Positions 27,278 to 35,960 of a DNA stretch of 64,000 nt are shown one piece after another. The stretch's first letter is position 1. Every line of letters starts with the position of its first letter. Under the pieces are notes generated by a model. That model ran no database searches. It was not told the origin of the DNA and saw only the letters and a list, made by a program, of their open reading frames with translations. Made by a program: the position numbers and the translations under genes. The stretch comes from Candidatus Vecturithrix granuli (GTDB lineage: Bacteria > Moduliflexota > Moduliflexia > Moduliflexales > Moduliflexaceae), in NCBI GenBank assembly GCA_000739535.1, contig DF820463.1:380195-444194 (forward strand). The letters are read 5' to 3'.

Positions 27278-27997
27278 TCAGCCAATTCCTCGTTGTTTGG
27301 CTTCTTCAAGTATGGCGGCGGTGGCGGTCGCGCCAATGCGCGTGACGCCAAGCGCTCTGACGCGGAGCAGATCATCAAGCGTTCTGACTCCGCCGGCTGC
27401 TTTGATTTGAACGTTTGCAGCACAATGCTCACGCATGAGTTTTAGATGGTGATCTGTGGCCCCTTGATACGCATACATGCCGTTTGCCTGCTTGAAAAAG
27501 CCATAGCCGGTTGAAGTCTTGACAAACGCGACCTGATGTTGGGAACAGATTTCACATAATTTGATGATATGCGTCTCCTGGAGAAAGTCGTTTTCAAAAA
27601 TGACTTTCAATATGCCCTTCTGAACGACAACCACATCGTTAATTGCCTGGATTTCTTGTGAAACATATTCCCAATCGCCGCCAAGCACTTTCCCGATATT
27701 CACGACCATATCAATTTCCGTAGCCCCGGCGGATACGGCGTCTTTGGCTTCCTGAATTTTGATGCATGTCCTGCTATTGCCGTGCGGAAAAGCAATCACC
27801 GCGCACACGCTAACGTCAGAACCCTTCAGTACACTGCACGCCAATTCAATTGCATAGGGTTTCACGCAGGCCGTCGCCACATCGTAACGTTTTGCCAGTT
27901 CACACCCCGCGCGCAGCTCGGCATCGATCAAAGTAGGATGCAAGAGGGAATGATCAATCATTTTCGCTAATTCATAGAGTCGCACTGTATTATTCAT
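27278..27997 (-). CDS. deoC: Deoxyribose-phosphate aldolase
   Basis: The 239-residue enzyme is taken from the ATG at 27997 (MNNTVRLYELAKMIDHSLL). An ATG 18 bases upstream lacks a better site. It has the DeoC signatures: the Asp in TEIDMVVNIG, the Schiff-base lysine in FVKTSTGYGF and the second lysine in VQIKAAGGVRT. It cleaves 2-deoxyribose-5-phosphate to glyceraldehyde-3-phosphate and acetaldehyde in deoxynucleoside breakdown. The deoxynucleoside and uridine kinases elsewhere in the window also belong to nucleoside salvage, but they are not in its operon. Confidence 0.93.
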   Translation of the reverse strand: MNNTVRLYELAKMIDHSLLHPTLIDAELRAGCELAKRYDVATACVKPYAIELACSVLKGSDVSVCAVIAFPHGNSRTCIKIQEAKDAVSAGATEIDMVVNIGKVLGGDWEYVSQEIQAINDVVVVQKGILKVIFENDFLQETHIIKLCEICSQHQVAFVKTSTGYGFFKQANGMYAYQGATDHHLKLMREHCAANVQIKAAGGVRTLDDLLRVRALGVTRIGATATAAILEEAKQRGIG

Positions 27998-28192
27998 AAG
28001 ACTACCCTTTTGCATGAATTTTGGGAGGTCCGTCGTTCTCGTTTGAGCCTGTACTCATGCCACGCAGTCCTTTGATCTGTCAAGCTTAATTTGGCGTCGC
28101 GATGCACGTATTTCTACGTAAAAATAATCACACAGAAAATTATTGACGAAATGATCGTATTATGTTGATGTTATCGTAAAAAGGGGGAAACT

Positions 28193-31100
28193 ATGGCGGA
28201 AAAATTCCTGCAAGGTACGATTATCACAGGCCCGAACTGGCCGGAACCGGTTGAAATCAAATTGATTGAAGAGACCGGCGATTATGTGCACATTGTCGGA
28301 GCCACGAAGCATTCCCGTCAGCATATTGATCAACTGCTGTCAAAGGCAGAGTTTGCGCAATTGCAGCCTGACCGGGTTCACACGAATTTCAGCGCAGAAG
28401 CCTGGAAAGTTTTTTTAGCCCTGGAAACCCTGCGCTATCGTTTTGCGTCCATGTATGATCCGTTGATCGCCATGAACGCCTCAAAAGTCGATCCCCTGCC
28501 GCATCAGATTGAAGCGGTGTATGGCTGCATCTTAAAAAAGCCGCGCATTCGTTTTCTGATTGCCGACGACCCCGGGGCCGGCAAAACCATTATGGCCGGG
28601 CTGTTAATCAAAGAATTGAAAATCCGCCAGCTCGTTAAGCGCATTCTAATTGTGGCGCCAGGGCATTTGCGCGATCAATGGCGGCGCGAACTGAAAGAGC
28701 GTTTCGAGGAAATCTTCATCCCGGTCGGACGCCAATATCTTGACGCGCTGTTTGGGCAAAATGTCTGGATGCGTGAAAATCAGGTGGTCACGTCGCTGGA
28801 TTTCGCCAAACGCGAGGATATTCTGCCCTCCATTGCTGCGGCGCACTTTGACCTGATCATCGTGGACGAAGCCCACAAAATGAGCGCGTATCGCTACGGC
28901 GAAAAGATTGATAAAACCAGCCGCTACAAGTTAGGCGAAACCCTGTCTAATACGTGCGAACATCTGCTGTTCCTCACCGCCACGCCCCATAAAGGGGACC
29001 CTGAAAATTTTCGCCTGTTTCTGGATTTGATTGAACCGGGGTTCTTTGCGACCAATGAATTGGTGGCGGAATCGGTCAAAAGCAAAGATAACCCCTTGTT
29101 TATCCGCCGCATCAAAGAGGACTTGCAAGATTTTGAGGGCAAACCCCTGTTCCTGCCGCGCCATGTGCACACGGTCGGTTTTCACTGGAAAACCACGTCG
29201 CCTCATGAAGTCGAACTCTATAACGCGCTCTCGCACTATGTGGAAACCCAATACAATAAGGCCCTGGCTAAAGACAAACGCCGCAATATCGCCTTTGCGC
29301 TGGTGATCTTGCAGCGCCGCCTGGCTTCCAGCACGTACGCGCTGCTGAAATCCCTGGAACGGCGTAAAAAACGTCTGGAAGAATACCTGCAAGGCGCGGC
29401 CGGCAATCAAAAATTCTCGGAGAATGCGTTTGATTTCGAAAGTGTGGAGGATATGAGCGAAGAAGAACGCTGGCGCGAGGAAGAAATCTGGGAAACCCTG
29501 AGCGTCGCGGAGAACCGCGCAGAACTGGAAAAAGAAATCAGGATCCTTGCCAAACTGATCGAGCAGGCCGCAGCCATCATTCAACAGGAAGAGGAGATCA
29601 AACTCAAGGAATTCAAGCGCGCGTTGCAAGAGCTTTCCGCAAAATATCAGGACCCACAGGATAAGAAAATTTTAGTGTTCACCGAGTCGCGGGATACGCT
29701 GGATTATCTGGAAAACAAGATTCGCGCCTGGGGCTACCGCACCAATACCATTCACGGCGGCATGAAACTGGAAGAACGGATCAAAGCCGAGGGGATTTTT
29801 AAGCACGAGACCGATGTGCTGATTGCGACTGAAGCGGCCGGCGAAGGCATTAATTTGCAGTTCTGCCATCTCATGCTGAATTATGACATCCCCTGGAATC
29901 CGAATCGCCTGGAGCAGCGCATGGGGCGCATTCATCGCTACGGACAACAGAAAGAAGTGTTTGTGTTTAATTTAGTCGCGCTTGACACCCGCGAAGGCAT
30001 GGTGCTGCACACGTTGTTTGAGAAACTGGATGAAATTCGCAATGCCATGGGCAGCGATAAAGTGTTTGACGTGCTGGATGAGGTGCTCTATCAGCAAAAC
30101 CTGGCGCAGTTAATGCTGGAAGCGGCCGCCCACGCCCGCAGCATGGAGGACATCCTGCAAGAACTCGACATCAAGGTGGATGAGGAATACATTCAGCGCA
30201 TCAAAGAAAATTTAGGCGAAAGCCTCGCCACTCGCTACATTGATTACACGCGCATCAAAGCCATGGCGCAGATTGCCCGCGAACACCGTCTGATCCCGGA
30301 ATACACCGAGAGCTTTTTCAAAAAAGCGCTGTTGAAAGCCGGGGGGAAATTCAGAAAACGCAAAGACGGGTTTCTGGCAATTGAATCCATTCCTTTCGAG
30401 ATTCGCGCCCTGGCTGAGGATGACACGTTTAAAAAAGCTTACGGCGACCTGCTGCGACGTTATCCCAAAGCCACGTTTGACAAAGAGATTGCGTTTAAAC
30501 ATCAGGACGCCGAATTTCTCTGTTTTGGGCATCCGTTATTTGAGGCGATGATGCTCTACATTGAACAGACATGCTCTGACGCGCTGCTCACAGGCGCAAC
30601 ATTTCTTGATCCCGACGGCCTGCTTGACGGCTATATCGTGTTTTATGAAGGTGAAATTCGAGACGGCATCGGCAGCGCGGCCGGCAAACGCCTGTTCAGC
30701 TTTTACGTGCAGGGTCAACAGGTAAAACCTTTTCCGGCGGCCGGGATCTGGGATTTAGCTGAAGCCAGCCATCTTTTACCCACCCCTTGCCCCTCCCAGG
30801 AGGGAAACAAGAGCGAATTCCCCTCCTGGGAGGGGCAAGGGGTGGGTATTGAACAGATCACCTCAATTTCCAACACGCAGGCTATCAACGCATTGGAAAA
30901 TTATAAACAAGAACTGCTGCAAGAACGCCAGCGCCAGGCAGCAATCAAAGAAAAATACGGCGTGCAATCCCTTGAGTATCTGGACTGGAAATTGGACGGG
31001 GAATTGATCGCCTTGTTGGGCCGTCAAGAACAGGGGGAAAATGTCGATTTGGTAATTCGCAACAAGCAAGAACGCAAAGCCAGCTATGGGAAGGCATTAA

Positions 31101-31594
31101 ATGAGTTGAAAGCGCAGATTGGCAAAGAAAAAAGCTTGACGATGAGCATGCCCCGCTTTAAAGGCATCATTCGGGTAGTCCCTGCAACCCTGGTTGAACC
31201 GGACATGCGCAGCGATCCTGAAGTGGAACGCATCGGCATGGAAATCAGCATGGCGTATGAACAACAGCAGCAGCGCATCCCTGAAGATGTGGCTGACCAG
31301 AACCTGGGCTTTGACATTCGCTCCCGGGACCCAAAAACAAAGGACATCCGCTATATCGAGGTGAAAGCGCGTTCAACCAGGGCCGCGGTAGCCTTAACGC
31401 AGAATGAATGGTTCAAGGCTAAACAATTCAAAGACGCTTATTATCTGTATGTCGTGTTAAATACCGCCGCCGAGCCGAAACTCTACATTATTCAGAATCC
31501 GGCGGAAAACGTGAACGCTGAAGAGAAAATCGAAGTCGTGCGCTACATTATTCCATTGACACAAATTCAGGAAAAAGGGAAACTCAATAATTAA
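28193..31594 (+). CDS. SNF2-like helicase with C-terminal DUF3883 (DISARM DrmD-like)
   Basis: The 1133-residue protein starts at ATG 28193 with AAGGGGGAA upstream. Superfamily 2 motifs are clear: Walker A DDPGAGKT (Lys131), D225EAH, the TATPHKGDP motif and motif VI QRMGRIHRYGQ. A charged coiled coil lies between the two RecA lobes. The C-terminal ~110 residues match DUF3883 (LGFDIRSRDPKT, then YIEVKARS), a domain with the E-x-K pattern of nuclease-like folds that is often fused to defence helicases. A palindrome adds 24 in-frame residues near 862-885. It is the first gene of a set with the DUF1156 methyltransferase and DUF499 ATPase, a neighbourhood related to DISARM. Its likely role is DNA translocation in phage defence (inference). 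Confidence 0.85.
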   Translation: MAEKFLQGTIITGPNWPEPVEIKLIEETGDYVHIVGATKHSRQHIDQLLSKAEFAQLQPDRVHTNFSAEAWKVFLALETLRYRFASMYDPLIAMNASKVDPLPHQIEAVYGCILKKPRIRFLIADDPGAGKTIMAGLLIKELKIRQLVKRILIVAPGHLRDQWRRELKERFEEIFIPVGRQYLDALFGQNVWMRENQVVTSLDFAKREDILPSIAAAHFDLIIVDEAHKMSAYRYGEKIDKTSRYKLGETLSNTCEHLLFLTATPHKGDPENFRLFLDLIEPGFFATNELVAESVKSKDNPLFIRRIKEDLQDFEGKPLFLPRHVHTVGFHWKTTSPHEVELYNALSHYVETQYNKALAKDKRRNIAFALVILQRRLASSTYALLKSLERRKKRLEEYLQGAAGNQKFSENAFDFESVEDMSEEERWREEEIWETLSVAENRAELEKEIRILAKLIEQAAAIIQQEEEIKLKEFKRALQELSAKYQDPQDKKILVFTESRDTLDYLENKIRAWGYRTNTIHGGMKLEERIKAEGIFKHETDVLIATEAAGEGINLQFCHLMLNYDIPWNPNRLEQRMGRIHRYGQQKEVFVFNLVALDTREGMVLHTLFEKLDEIRNAMGSDKVFDVLDEVLYQQNLAQLMLEAAAHARSMEDILQELDIKVDEEYIQRIKENLGESLATRYIDYTRIKAMAQIAREHRLIPEYTESFFKKALLKAGGKFRKRKDGFLAIESIPFEIRALAEDDTFKKAYGDLLRRYPKATFDKEIAFKHQDAEFLCFGHPLFEAMMLYIEQTCSDALLTGATFLDPDGLLDGYIVFYEGEIRDGIGSAAGKRLFSFYVQGQQVKPFPAAGIWDLAEASHLLPTPCPSQEGNKSEFPSWEGQGVGIEQITSISNTQAINALENYKQELLQERQRQAAIKEKYGVQSLEYLDWKLDGELIALLGRQEQGENVDLVIRNKQERKASYGKALNELKAQIGKEKSLTMSMPRFKGIIRVVPATLVEPDMRSDPEVERIGMEISMAYEQQQQRIPEDVADQNLGFDIRSRDPKTKDIRYIEVKARSTRAAVALTQNEWFKAKQFKDAYYLYVVLNTAAEPKLYIIQNPAENVNAEEKIEVVRYIIPLTQIQEKGKLNN
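30777..30848. repeat. 72-bp protein-coding palindrome in the helicase gene
   Basis: TACCCACCCCTTGCCCCTCC opens the element, and its reverse complement closes it. The arms are about 28 bases around a 15-base centre. The length is exactly 24 codons, read through in frame as a Pro/Ser/Glu/Gly-rich segment (PTPCPSQEGN, then FPSWEGQGVG). It resembles Rickettsia palindromic elements in behaviour. Confidence 0.8.
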
Positions 31595-31597
31595 GTC

Positions 31598-31795
31598 ATG
31601 TTACGCAGAGATTCTTTACCGCGTAGCGGTTACAGTATTGTAGAATCTGTGGCGTCCGCGGAATTTCCTACCGCGTAGCGGTTGCAGAAAGAACGCTCCA
31701 AGACTGCAACTGCTACGCGGTAAGAGAGCTCGGAGACATCCCTTATGCTACAATACTCCAATCGCTACGCGGTAAAGAGATGGACTGCGTAACAT
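31598..31795. repeat. Nested palindrome built on TACCGCGTAGCGGTT
   Basis: Outer arms run from ATGTTACGCA (31598) to TGCGTAACAT (ending 31795), and both continue for about 45 bases. Inside lies a second inverted pair, CTACCGCGTAGCGGTTGCAG (31668-31687) against CTGCAACTGCTACGCGGTAA (31704-31723). The arm motif therefore occurs four times. It fills the 272-base gap between the helicase and the CopG-like gene. It has no coding potential I would defend. Confidence 0.7.
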
Positions 31796-31866
31796 GAGTT
31801 ACAAGTCAACCAAAGAAGCTTTAATTCTCAGCGCACGCGATATGGCTGAGAAGGAGAGAACATATT

Positions 31867-32136
31867 ATGGCAAAAAAGTCTAAACAGCCGTTTTTAGGAC
31901 AGGGATCGCTTGAGGCCTTCGTCGCATATTTTGATTCGCATGATTTAGGCGACGAACTTGATGGGCTGCCAGAAGTCCGCTTTGATGTAGATATCCAGGC
32001 TCGCAAGCATCTTGTGACGCTCGACGAGGACATCGCTGAACAAGTCGAAAAAATTGCGATCAGACAGCATATTCCTTCGGAAGTGCTGATTAATGCCTGG
32101 TTACGGGAAAAAATTGCGCGTATGATGACAGCATAA
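31867..32136 (+). CDS. CopG-like (ribbon-helix-helix) antitoxin-type protein, orphan
   Basis: The 89-residue protein starts at ATG 31867 with GAAGGAGAG upstream. The C-terminal half (KHLVTLDEDIAEQVEKIAIRQ, then SEVLINAWLREKIA) has the beta-helix-helix pattern of CopG-type DNA-binding antitoxins, and the N-terminal half would contact a toxin. No toxin gene is adjacent. The preceding gap is filled by a repeat. It is possibly an antitoxin left after loss of its partner, or an autonomous regulator of the island. Confidence 0.62.
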   Translation: MAKKSKQPFLGQGSLEAFVAYFDSHDLGDELDGLPEVRFDVDIQARKHLVTLDEDIAEQVEKIAIRQHIPSEVLINAWLREKIARMMTA

Positions 32137-32200
32137 TACTCGTTCTGCTCTATCTCAACAAGCTTCGTTTCGGTCTCGGTGAAAAAGGAGAGAGGACGCG

Positions 32201-32491
32201 ATGACAATAGCAGAAATTATCAGGATTTTACAATCAGCGAAGCTCGATTCGCTGCGACAGTATAAAGCCGATTTAAAAGGTATTTTCGGTTCATATTCAA
32301 GAGAGGAACAGCGCAAAGACAGCGACGTTGATATTTTGGTAGAGTTCCAGCCTGGCGCGACATTATTCGATTTGTCAGGATTGCGAGATTTTTTAGAGCA
32401 AAAGCTCAAGATAAAAGTAGATATTGTGTCCAGCAGAGCCTTGAAAGAAGAGACAAAACCCTTTATTCATCACGATCTGATGCCAATATGA
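32201..32491 (+). CDS. MNT-type nucleotidyltransferase (antitoxin-like)
   Basis: The 96-residue protein has the minimal nucleotidyltransferase motif GSYSREEQRKDSDVDILVEF (G-S-x10-D-x-D) at residues 30-49 and a later acidic VDIVSS. MntA-type proteins AMPylate and neutralise HEPN RNase toxins. No HEPN gene sits beside this copy. It lies 15 bases before the methyltransferase on the same strand. A second MNT gene lies at 35477. Confidence 0.8.
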   Translation: MTIAEIIRILQSAKLDSLRQYKADLKGIFGSYSREEQRKDSDVDILVEFQPGATLFDLSGLRDFLEQKLKIKVDIVSSRALKEETKPFIHHDLMPI

Positions 32492-32506
32492 AAAGAGAAA
32501 AAAATC

Positions 32507-35053
32507 ATGACTAGCACCAAACGCTTTATCGAAGAATCCTTTCCGGTCAAGGAAGTCAGCGTGGAATCGGCGCGGGAAAAGAATATCCGGCACGGCCATA
32601 TTTCCACGCTGCACATCTGGTGGGCGCGCCGGCCTCTGGCCTCTTCGCGGGCGACCGCATACGCGGCCCTCATTCCGGCCCCGGCCAATATCGAGGAATG
32701 GCAGAAAGAACGGGATTTCATCGTCGAATTGTGCAAATGGGAAAATTCGAATAATCAACAACTGCTGGAACGGGCGCGGCGTAAAATTCTGGAAGCCAAC
32801 GCCGGGGTCCCGCCCAAAGTGCTCGATCCCTTTGGCGGCGGCGGTTCCATTCCCCTCGAAGCCCTGCGTTTAGGCTGTGAAACCTATTCGAATGATTTAA
32901 ACCCGGTCGCAGTCTTGATTCAGAAATGCACGCTGGAATACCCGCAGAAATACGGCCAACCGATTCCCAAAACCCAATACCTGGCTGAACGCCCCTGGCT
33001 GATGAGAGAAGACTCCCGGAGTCTGACAGACTCCGGGAGTCTGTTTGCTGATCGCTCCGAAATGGTCAATCCCTTAGTGGAAGACGTGAAATATTGGGGC
33101 AACTGGGTGTTGGCGCAAGCCAAAAAAGAGATCGGCCGTTTTTACCCGGAAGAACCGGACGGTTCGATTCCGGTGGGCTATATCTGGGCGCGGACGATCC
33201 CCTGCCAGAATCCGGCCTGCGGCGCGGAAATCCCCTTAATGCGCCAATACTGGCTGGCGAAAAAAGCTAAAAAGCATGTGGCCCTGTTTCCCTTCGTAGA
33301 AAATAATACCGTGCAATTCAAAATTGTGGGCGACGGGCCTGCCCTGAGCGGAGTCGAAGGGCACGATGAATGGCCGGCGGGCTTTACACCGGAAAACGGC
33401 ACGGTCGCTCGCGCCGTGGCAACCTGCCCGGTCTGCGGTTCAACAATCGCAGACAAAATGACCCGCCAGCTTTTTCAAGAAGGTAAAGCCGGGCAGCGCA
33501 TGATTGCGGTTGTGACCCACAAACCCGGGACAAGCGGCAAAAAATACCGCGTTGCTACAGCGCAGGACATGGCGGTGTTTACAGAAGCCGAAGCGTACTT
33601 GCAGGAAAAACGGGAAAAATTGATGCTGGCATGGGGCATGGATCCTGTGCCGGACGAATTGATAACAAGACCCTGTCACGACATTGATAGACCACCAATG
33701 TATGGGATGTTAAGTTGGGGCGATTTATTTAATGCCCGGCAAAAACTGGCATTGATGACCTTTGTGGAGAAGGTACGGCAGGTACGCGAAAAAATGTTGG
33801 GAATAGGAATAGAAGATGAATATTCGAAAGCGATAGGGAGTTATTTAGGCCTGAGCCTGGATATGCAAACGGGTTTCAATAGCAGCTTATCCAGGTGGGA
33901 AAATACCTCACAAATTATAAAACATGTATATTCCCGACAAGCGTTGCCAATGATGTGGGATTACGCTGAAAATAATTCATTCAGTGGTTCAACAGGTAGT
34001 TGGTTAAATGGATTTAATTATTATATGAACAGCGTTATTCATTGTTCCACAATCCCTTTTTCTTGCAGTGTCACTAACAATTCGGCAACACAATTGACTT
34101 TTGAAAATGACTCTTTTGATGCTGTTTTCACTGATCCCCCTTATTACGATAACATTGGTTATGCAAATCTTTCTGATTACTTTTATGTCTGGCTCAAGCG
34201 ATCTCTGATTATTACCTATCCCGAACTGTTTTTCACCCCGTTGACGCCTAAAAATAATGAAATTGTTTCTGATCTGAATCGTCATGGTGGAAAAAATAAT
34301 GCACGAAAATTTTTTGAAGAAATGCTCAAAAAATCGTTTCAGGAAATCTACCGAATCTTAAAACCTAACGGTACGGCGGTCATCGTTTACGCTCATAAAT
34401 CCACAGAAGGTTGGGAAACGCTGATTAATTCGCTGTTGGATTCCGGGCTGATTATGACCGGCGCATGGCCTTTAAATACTGAGATGCAGACCAGGCTTTT
34501 GGCAAATGAAACAGCGGCGCTGGCGTCTTCTATTTACATCGTGGCGCGTAAAATGGCGCGGCAGCCCACCGGTTTTTACACGCAGGTCAAAGAGGAACTC
34601 AACCGCTATCTCGCGCAAAAACTGGAACGGCTGTGGCAGGAGGGGATCAGCGGCTCGGACTTTTTTATTGCGGCCATCGGCTCGGCCATTGAGGTGTTTG
34701 GCAAATACGAACAGGTGATGGATTACGAGGGCAATGTCATCCGCGCCGACCGCTTGTTGCAGGACGTGCGCAAGATCGTGACCGATTTTGCGGTGAAACA
34801 AATCTTGCACAATGGTGCTTCGACTGCGCTCAGCACAAGCTTTGCCGGGGAAATTTCCGACCTGACGCGCTTTTATGTACTCTGGCGCTGGGAATTCGGC
34901 GCGGCCAAAGCGCCCTTTGATGAGGCCCGCAAACTCGCGCAGAGCTGCAGCCTGGATTTAGCCTTGCACTGGAACCGTCCGGGCTTCATCCAAAAAGAAA
35001 AAGAATTCATCCGTATTCTGGGACCCCCCAGGAACGCAAACCGGACAGCCTGA
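32507..35053 (+). CDS. DUF1156 DNA methyltransferase (frameshifted near the C-terminus)
   Basis: The 848-residue protein begins with the DUF1156 block ([20 protein letters not shown], then [17 protein letters not shown]). The S-adenosylmethionine site is D107-PFGGGGS, with SNDLNPVAV following. The catalytic motif D543-PPYYDN indicates amino-methylation of DNA. Two Cys pairs (CQNPACG and CPVCGS) suggest a zinc ribbon. The frame ends abruptly after a C6 run at 35024-35029, and the family's C-terminal end continues in another frame to 35325. Three palindromes lie in frame inside it. It probably marks host DNA in a DISARM-like system with the helicase and the DUF499 ATPase. The catalytic core is intact, so activity is possible. 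Confidence 0.84.
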   Translation: MTSTKRFIEESFPVKEVSVESAREKNIRHGHISTLHIWWARRPLASSRATAYAALIPAPANIEEWQKERDFIVELCKWENSNNQQLLERARRKILEANAGVPPKVLDPFGGGGSIPLEALRLGCETYSNDLNPVAVLIQKCTLEYPQKYGQPIPKTQYLAERPWLMREDSRSLTDSGSLFADRSEMVNPLVEDVKYWGNWVLAQAKKEIGRFYPEEPDGSIPVGYIWARTIPCQNPACGAEIPLMRQYWLAKKAKKHVALFPFVENNTVQFKIVGDGPALSGVEGHDEWPAGFTPENGTVARAVATCPVCGSTIADKMTRQLFQEGKAGQRMIAVVTHKPGTSGKKYRVATAQDMAVFTEAEAYLQEKREKLMLAWGMDPVPDELITRPCHDIDRPPMYGMLSWGDLFNARQKLALMTFVEKVRQVREKMLGIGIEDEYSKAIGSYLGLSLDMQTGFNSSLSRWENTSQIIKHVYSRQALPMMWDYAENNSFSGSTGSWLNGFNYYMNSVIHCSTIPFSCSVTNNSATQLTFENDSFDAVFTDPPYYDNIGYANLSDYFYVWLKRSLIITYPELFFTPLTPKNNEIVSDLNRHGGKNNARKFFEEMLKKSFQEIYRILKPNGTAVIVYAHKSTEGWETLINSLLDSGLIMTGAWPLNTEMQTRLLANETAALASSIYIVARKMARQPTGFYTQVKEELNRYLAQKLERLWQEGISGSDFFIAAIGSAIEVFGKYEQVMDYEGNVIRADRLLQDVRKIVTDFAVKQILHNGASTALSTSFAGEISDLTRFYVLWRWEFGAAKAPFDEARKLAQSCSLDLALHWNRPGFIQKEKEFIRILGPPRNANRTA
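33010..33042. repeat. Perfect 33-bp palindrome inside the methyltransferase gene
   Basis: AGACTCCCGGAGTCTG and its exact complement flank one central base. It is read in frame as 11 codons giving [10 protein letters not shown]. It lies in a surface-like linker after the DUF1156 region. Confidence 0.75.
33341..33362. repeat. Palindromic repeat inside the methyltransferase gene (copy of a GAGCGGAGTCGA type)
   Basis: GCCCTGAGCGGAGTCGAAGG plus GC reads in frame as ALSGVEG. The GCCCT/AGGGC ends are inverted. A variant copy with GTGCT/AGCAC ends is at 34815-34836. Similar repeats occur widely in environmental genomes. Confidence 0.55.
34815..34836. repeat. Palindromic repeat inside the methyltransferase gene, second GAGCGGAGTCGA-type copy
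   Basis: GTGCTTCGACTGCGCTCAGC plus AC is the opposite-strand form of the repeat at 33341-33362. It is read in frame as GASTALST. Confidence 0.55.
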
Positions 35054-35325
35054 AGCAGCCCTCCGAATTGATTGACGTGCTGCACAAAGTGCTGCTATTA
35101 TGGGAAAAAAGCCAGCGTCAGGAAATCATCCAATTATTGCAGGAATCCGGCTTTGGAACCAGCGAAGCCTTTTACCGCGTGGGTCAGGCCGTGTCTGAAT
35201 GTTTGTCTAACGAGGATAAAGAAAAGAAATTATTGGACGGCTTTTTATCCGGCCGCGAACGCCTGCAAGAAGACGTGAAAAAAGCCGCCAGCCAGACAAC
35301 ATTATTTAACGTGAGTTCGGGATAA
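35029..35325 (+). pseudogene. Detached C-terminal end of the DUF1156 methyltransferase
   Basis: After the C6 run the frame starting at 35029 reads [27 protein letters not shown] in continuity with the methyltransferase sense, then GTSEAFYRVGQAVSECLSNEDKEKKLLDGFLSGRERL. I recognise this as the usual C-terminal end of these proteins. A -1 slip or one extra C would join the two frames. An independent start (TTG 35068) has no ribosome site. The last five codons and stop (NVSSG-TAA) come from the inserted MITE-like element. Confidence 0.72.
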
Positions 35326-35439
35326 GAGTTTTTTGCCACAGATTGCCACAGATTTTCACGAATTCGGCTCGGATTGGCTCGAAAATCCGTGTGAATCTGT
35401 GTTAATCTGTGGCTGATGAGCTTATCCCGAACTCATGTT
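35308..35439. mobile_element. MITE-like element, family 1, copy B
   Basis: It has terminal repeats AACGTGAGTTCGGGATAAG and CTTATCCCGAACTCATGTT (18 of 19 paired), the same ends as 1818-1947. The flanks show a direct repeat ATTT (TTATTT if shared end bases are counted). The interior is different: CCACAGATT motifs in both orientations form a long hairpin. Insertion cut the end of the methyltransferase reading frame. Confidence 0.72.
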
Positions 35440-35476
35440 ATTTACGTAACTTGTGAGAAAATGTATGCAGGATACC

Positions 35477-35827
35477 ATGTCAATTATCGGAAAACGTTGC
35501 GCCTCCTTTGATGAAATTTACAGGCAGTCGCAGCGCATCGTCGAAAAATTCGATCCGGAAAAAATTATTTTATTCGGTTCGTACGCCAGAGGAGAGCCTA
35601 CGCCTGAAAGCGACGTGGATTTATGTATTATCGTAGATTCCGCGCGCGCCTCCTGGGACATACGCGTTGAAATCTCTTTGATCTTAGATCATGCCTTTCC
35701 ACTGGATGTTTTTGTGAAGACCAGGCAGGAAGTCGAAAGACGCTTATCCATCGGTGATTTTTTTCTAGAAGATATTCTCAGGAAGGGGAAAGTCTTGTAT
35801 GAACGAACTGGTGCGAGAGTGGATTGA
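35477..35827 (+). CDS. MNT-type nucleotidyltransferase, antitoxin of a decayed HEPN-MNT pair
   Basis: The 116-residue protein is taken from ATG 35477. ATG 35465 and GTG 35453 are alternatives without better sites. It has GSYARGEPTPESDVDLCIIV (G-S-x10-D-x-D) and a third acidic position at PLDVFVKT. It overlaps the start of a HEPN remnant by 29 bases, the arrangement of HEPN-MNT toxin-antitoxin operons. With the toxin destroyed it is now an orphan. Confidence 0.8.
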   Translation: MSIIGKRCASFDEIYRQSQRIVEKFDPEKIILFGSYARGEPTPESDVDLCIIVDSARASWDIRVEISLILDHAFPLDVFVKTRQEVERRLSIGDFFLEDILRKGKVLYERTGARVD

Positions 35828-35943
35828 CAGAGCCGAAGGCGATTATCACAGCGCCTTATATCAGGGATCAGGCGCGGCAAGCCGTTCAGATCATGAAGAA
35901 ACTCAGACCCATTTTAAGAAAAACATTGAATATCGAAAGATAA
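35799..35943 (+). pseudogene. HEPN toxin remnant
   Basis: From ATG 35799 the frame gives MNELVREWIDRAEGDYHSAL, the usual N-terminus of HEPN-domain toxins. After about 22 residues the sequence jumps. Another frame then reads RQAVQIMKKLRPILRKTLNIER before TAA at 35941-35943, the usual C-terminal helix of the family. The middle, which would hold the R-x4-6-H RNase motif, is missing, and the two ends are out of frame. This is an internal deletion with frameshift. Confidence 0.75.
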
Positions 35944-35960
35944 TAAGGAGATAGAAATTC

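Noticed and set aside
28931-29629. 232-codon minus-strand frame inside the helicase gene
   Set aside because: Antisense to conserved helicase motifs, with no recognisable protein and no ribosome site.
31598-31795. Four similar arms considered as a short CRISPR array
   Set aside because: The arms are inverted, not direct, the spacing is unequal and there are no cas genes.
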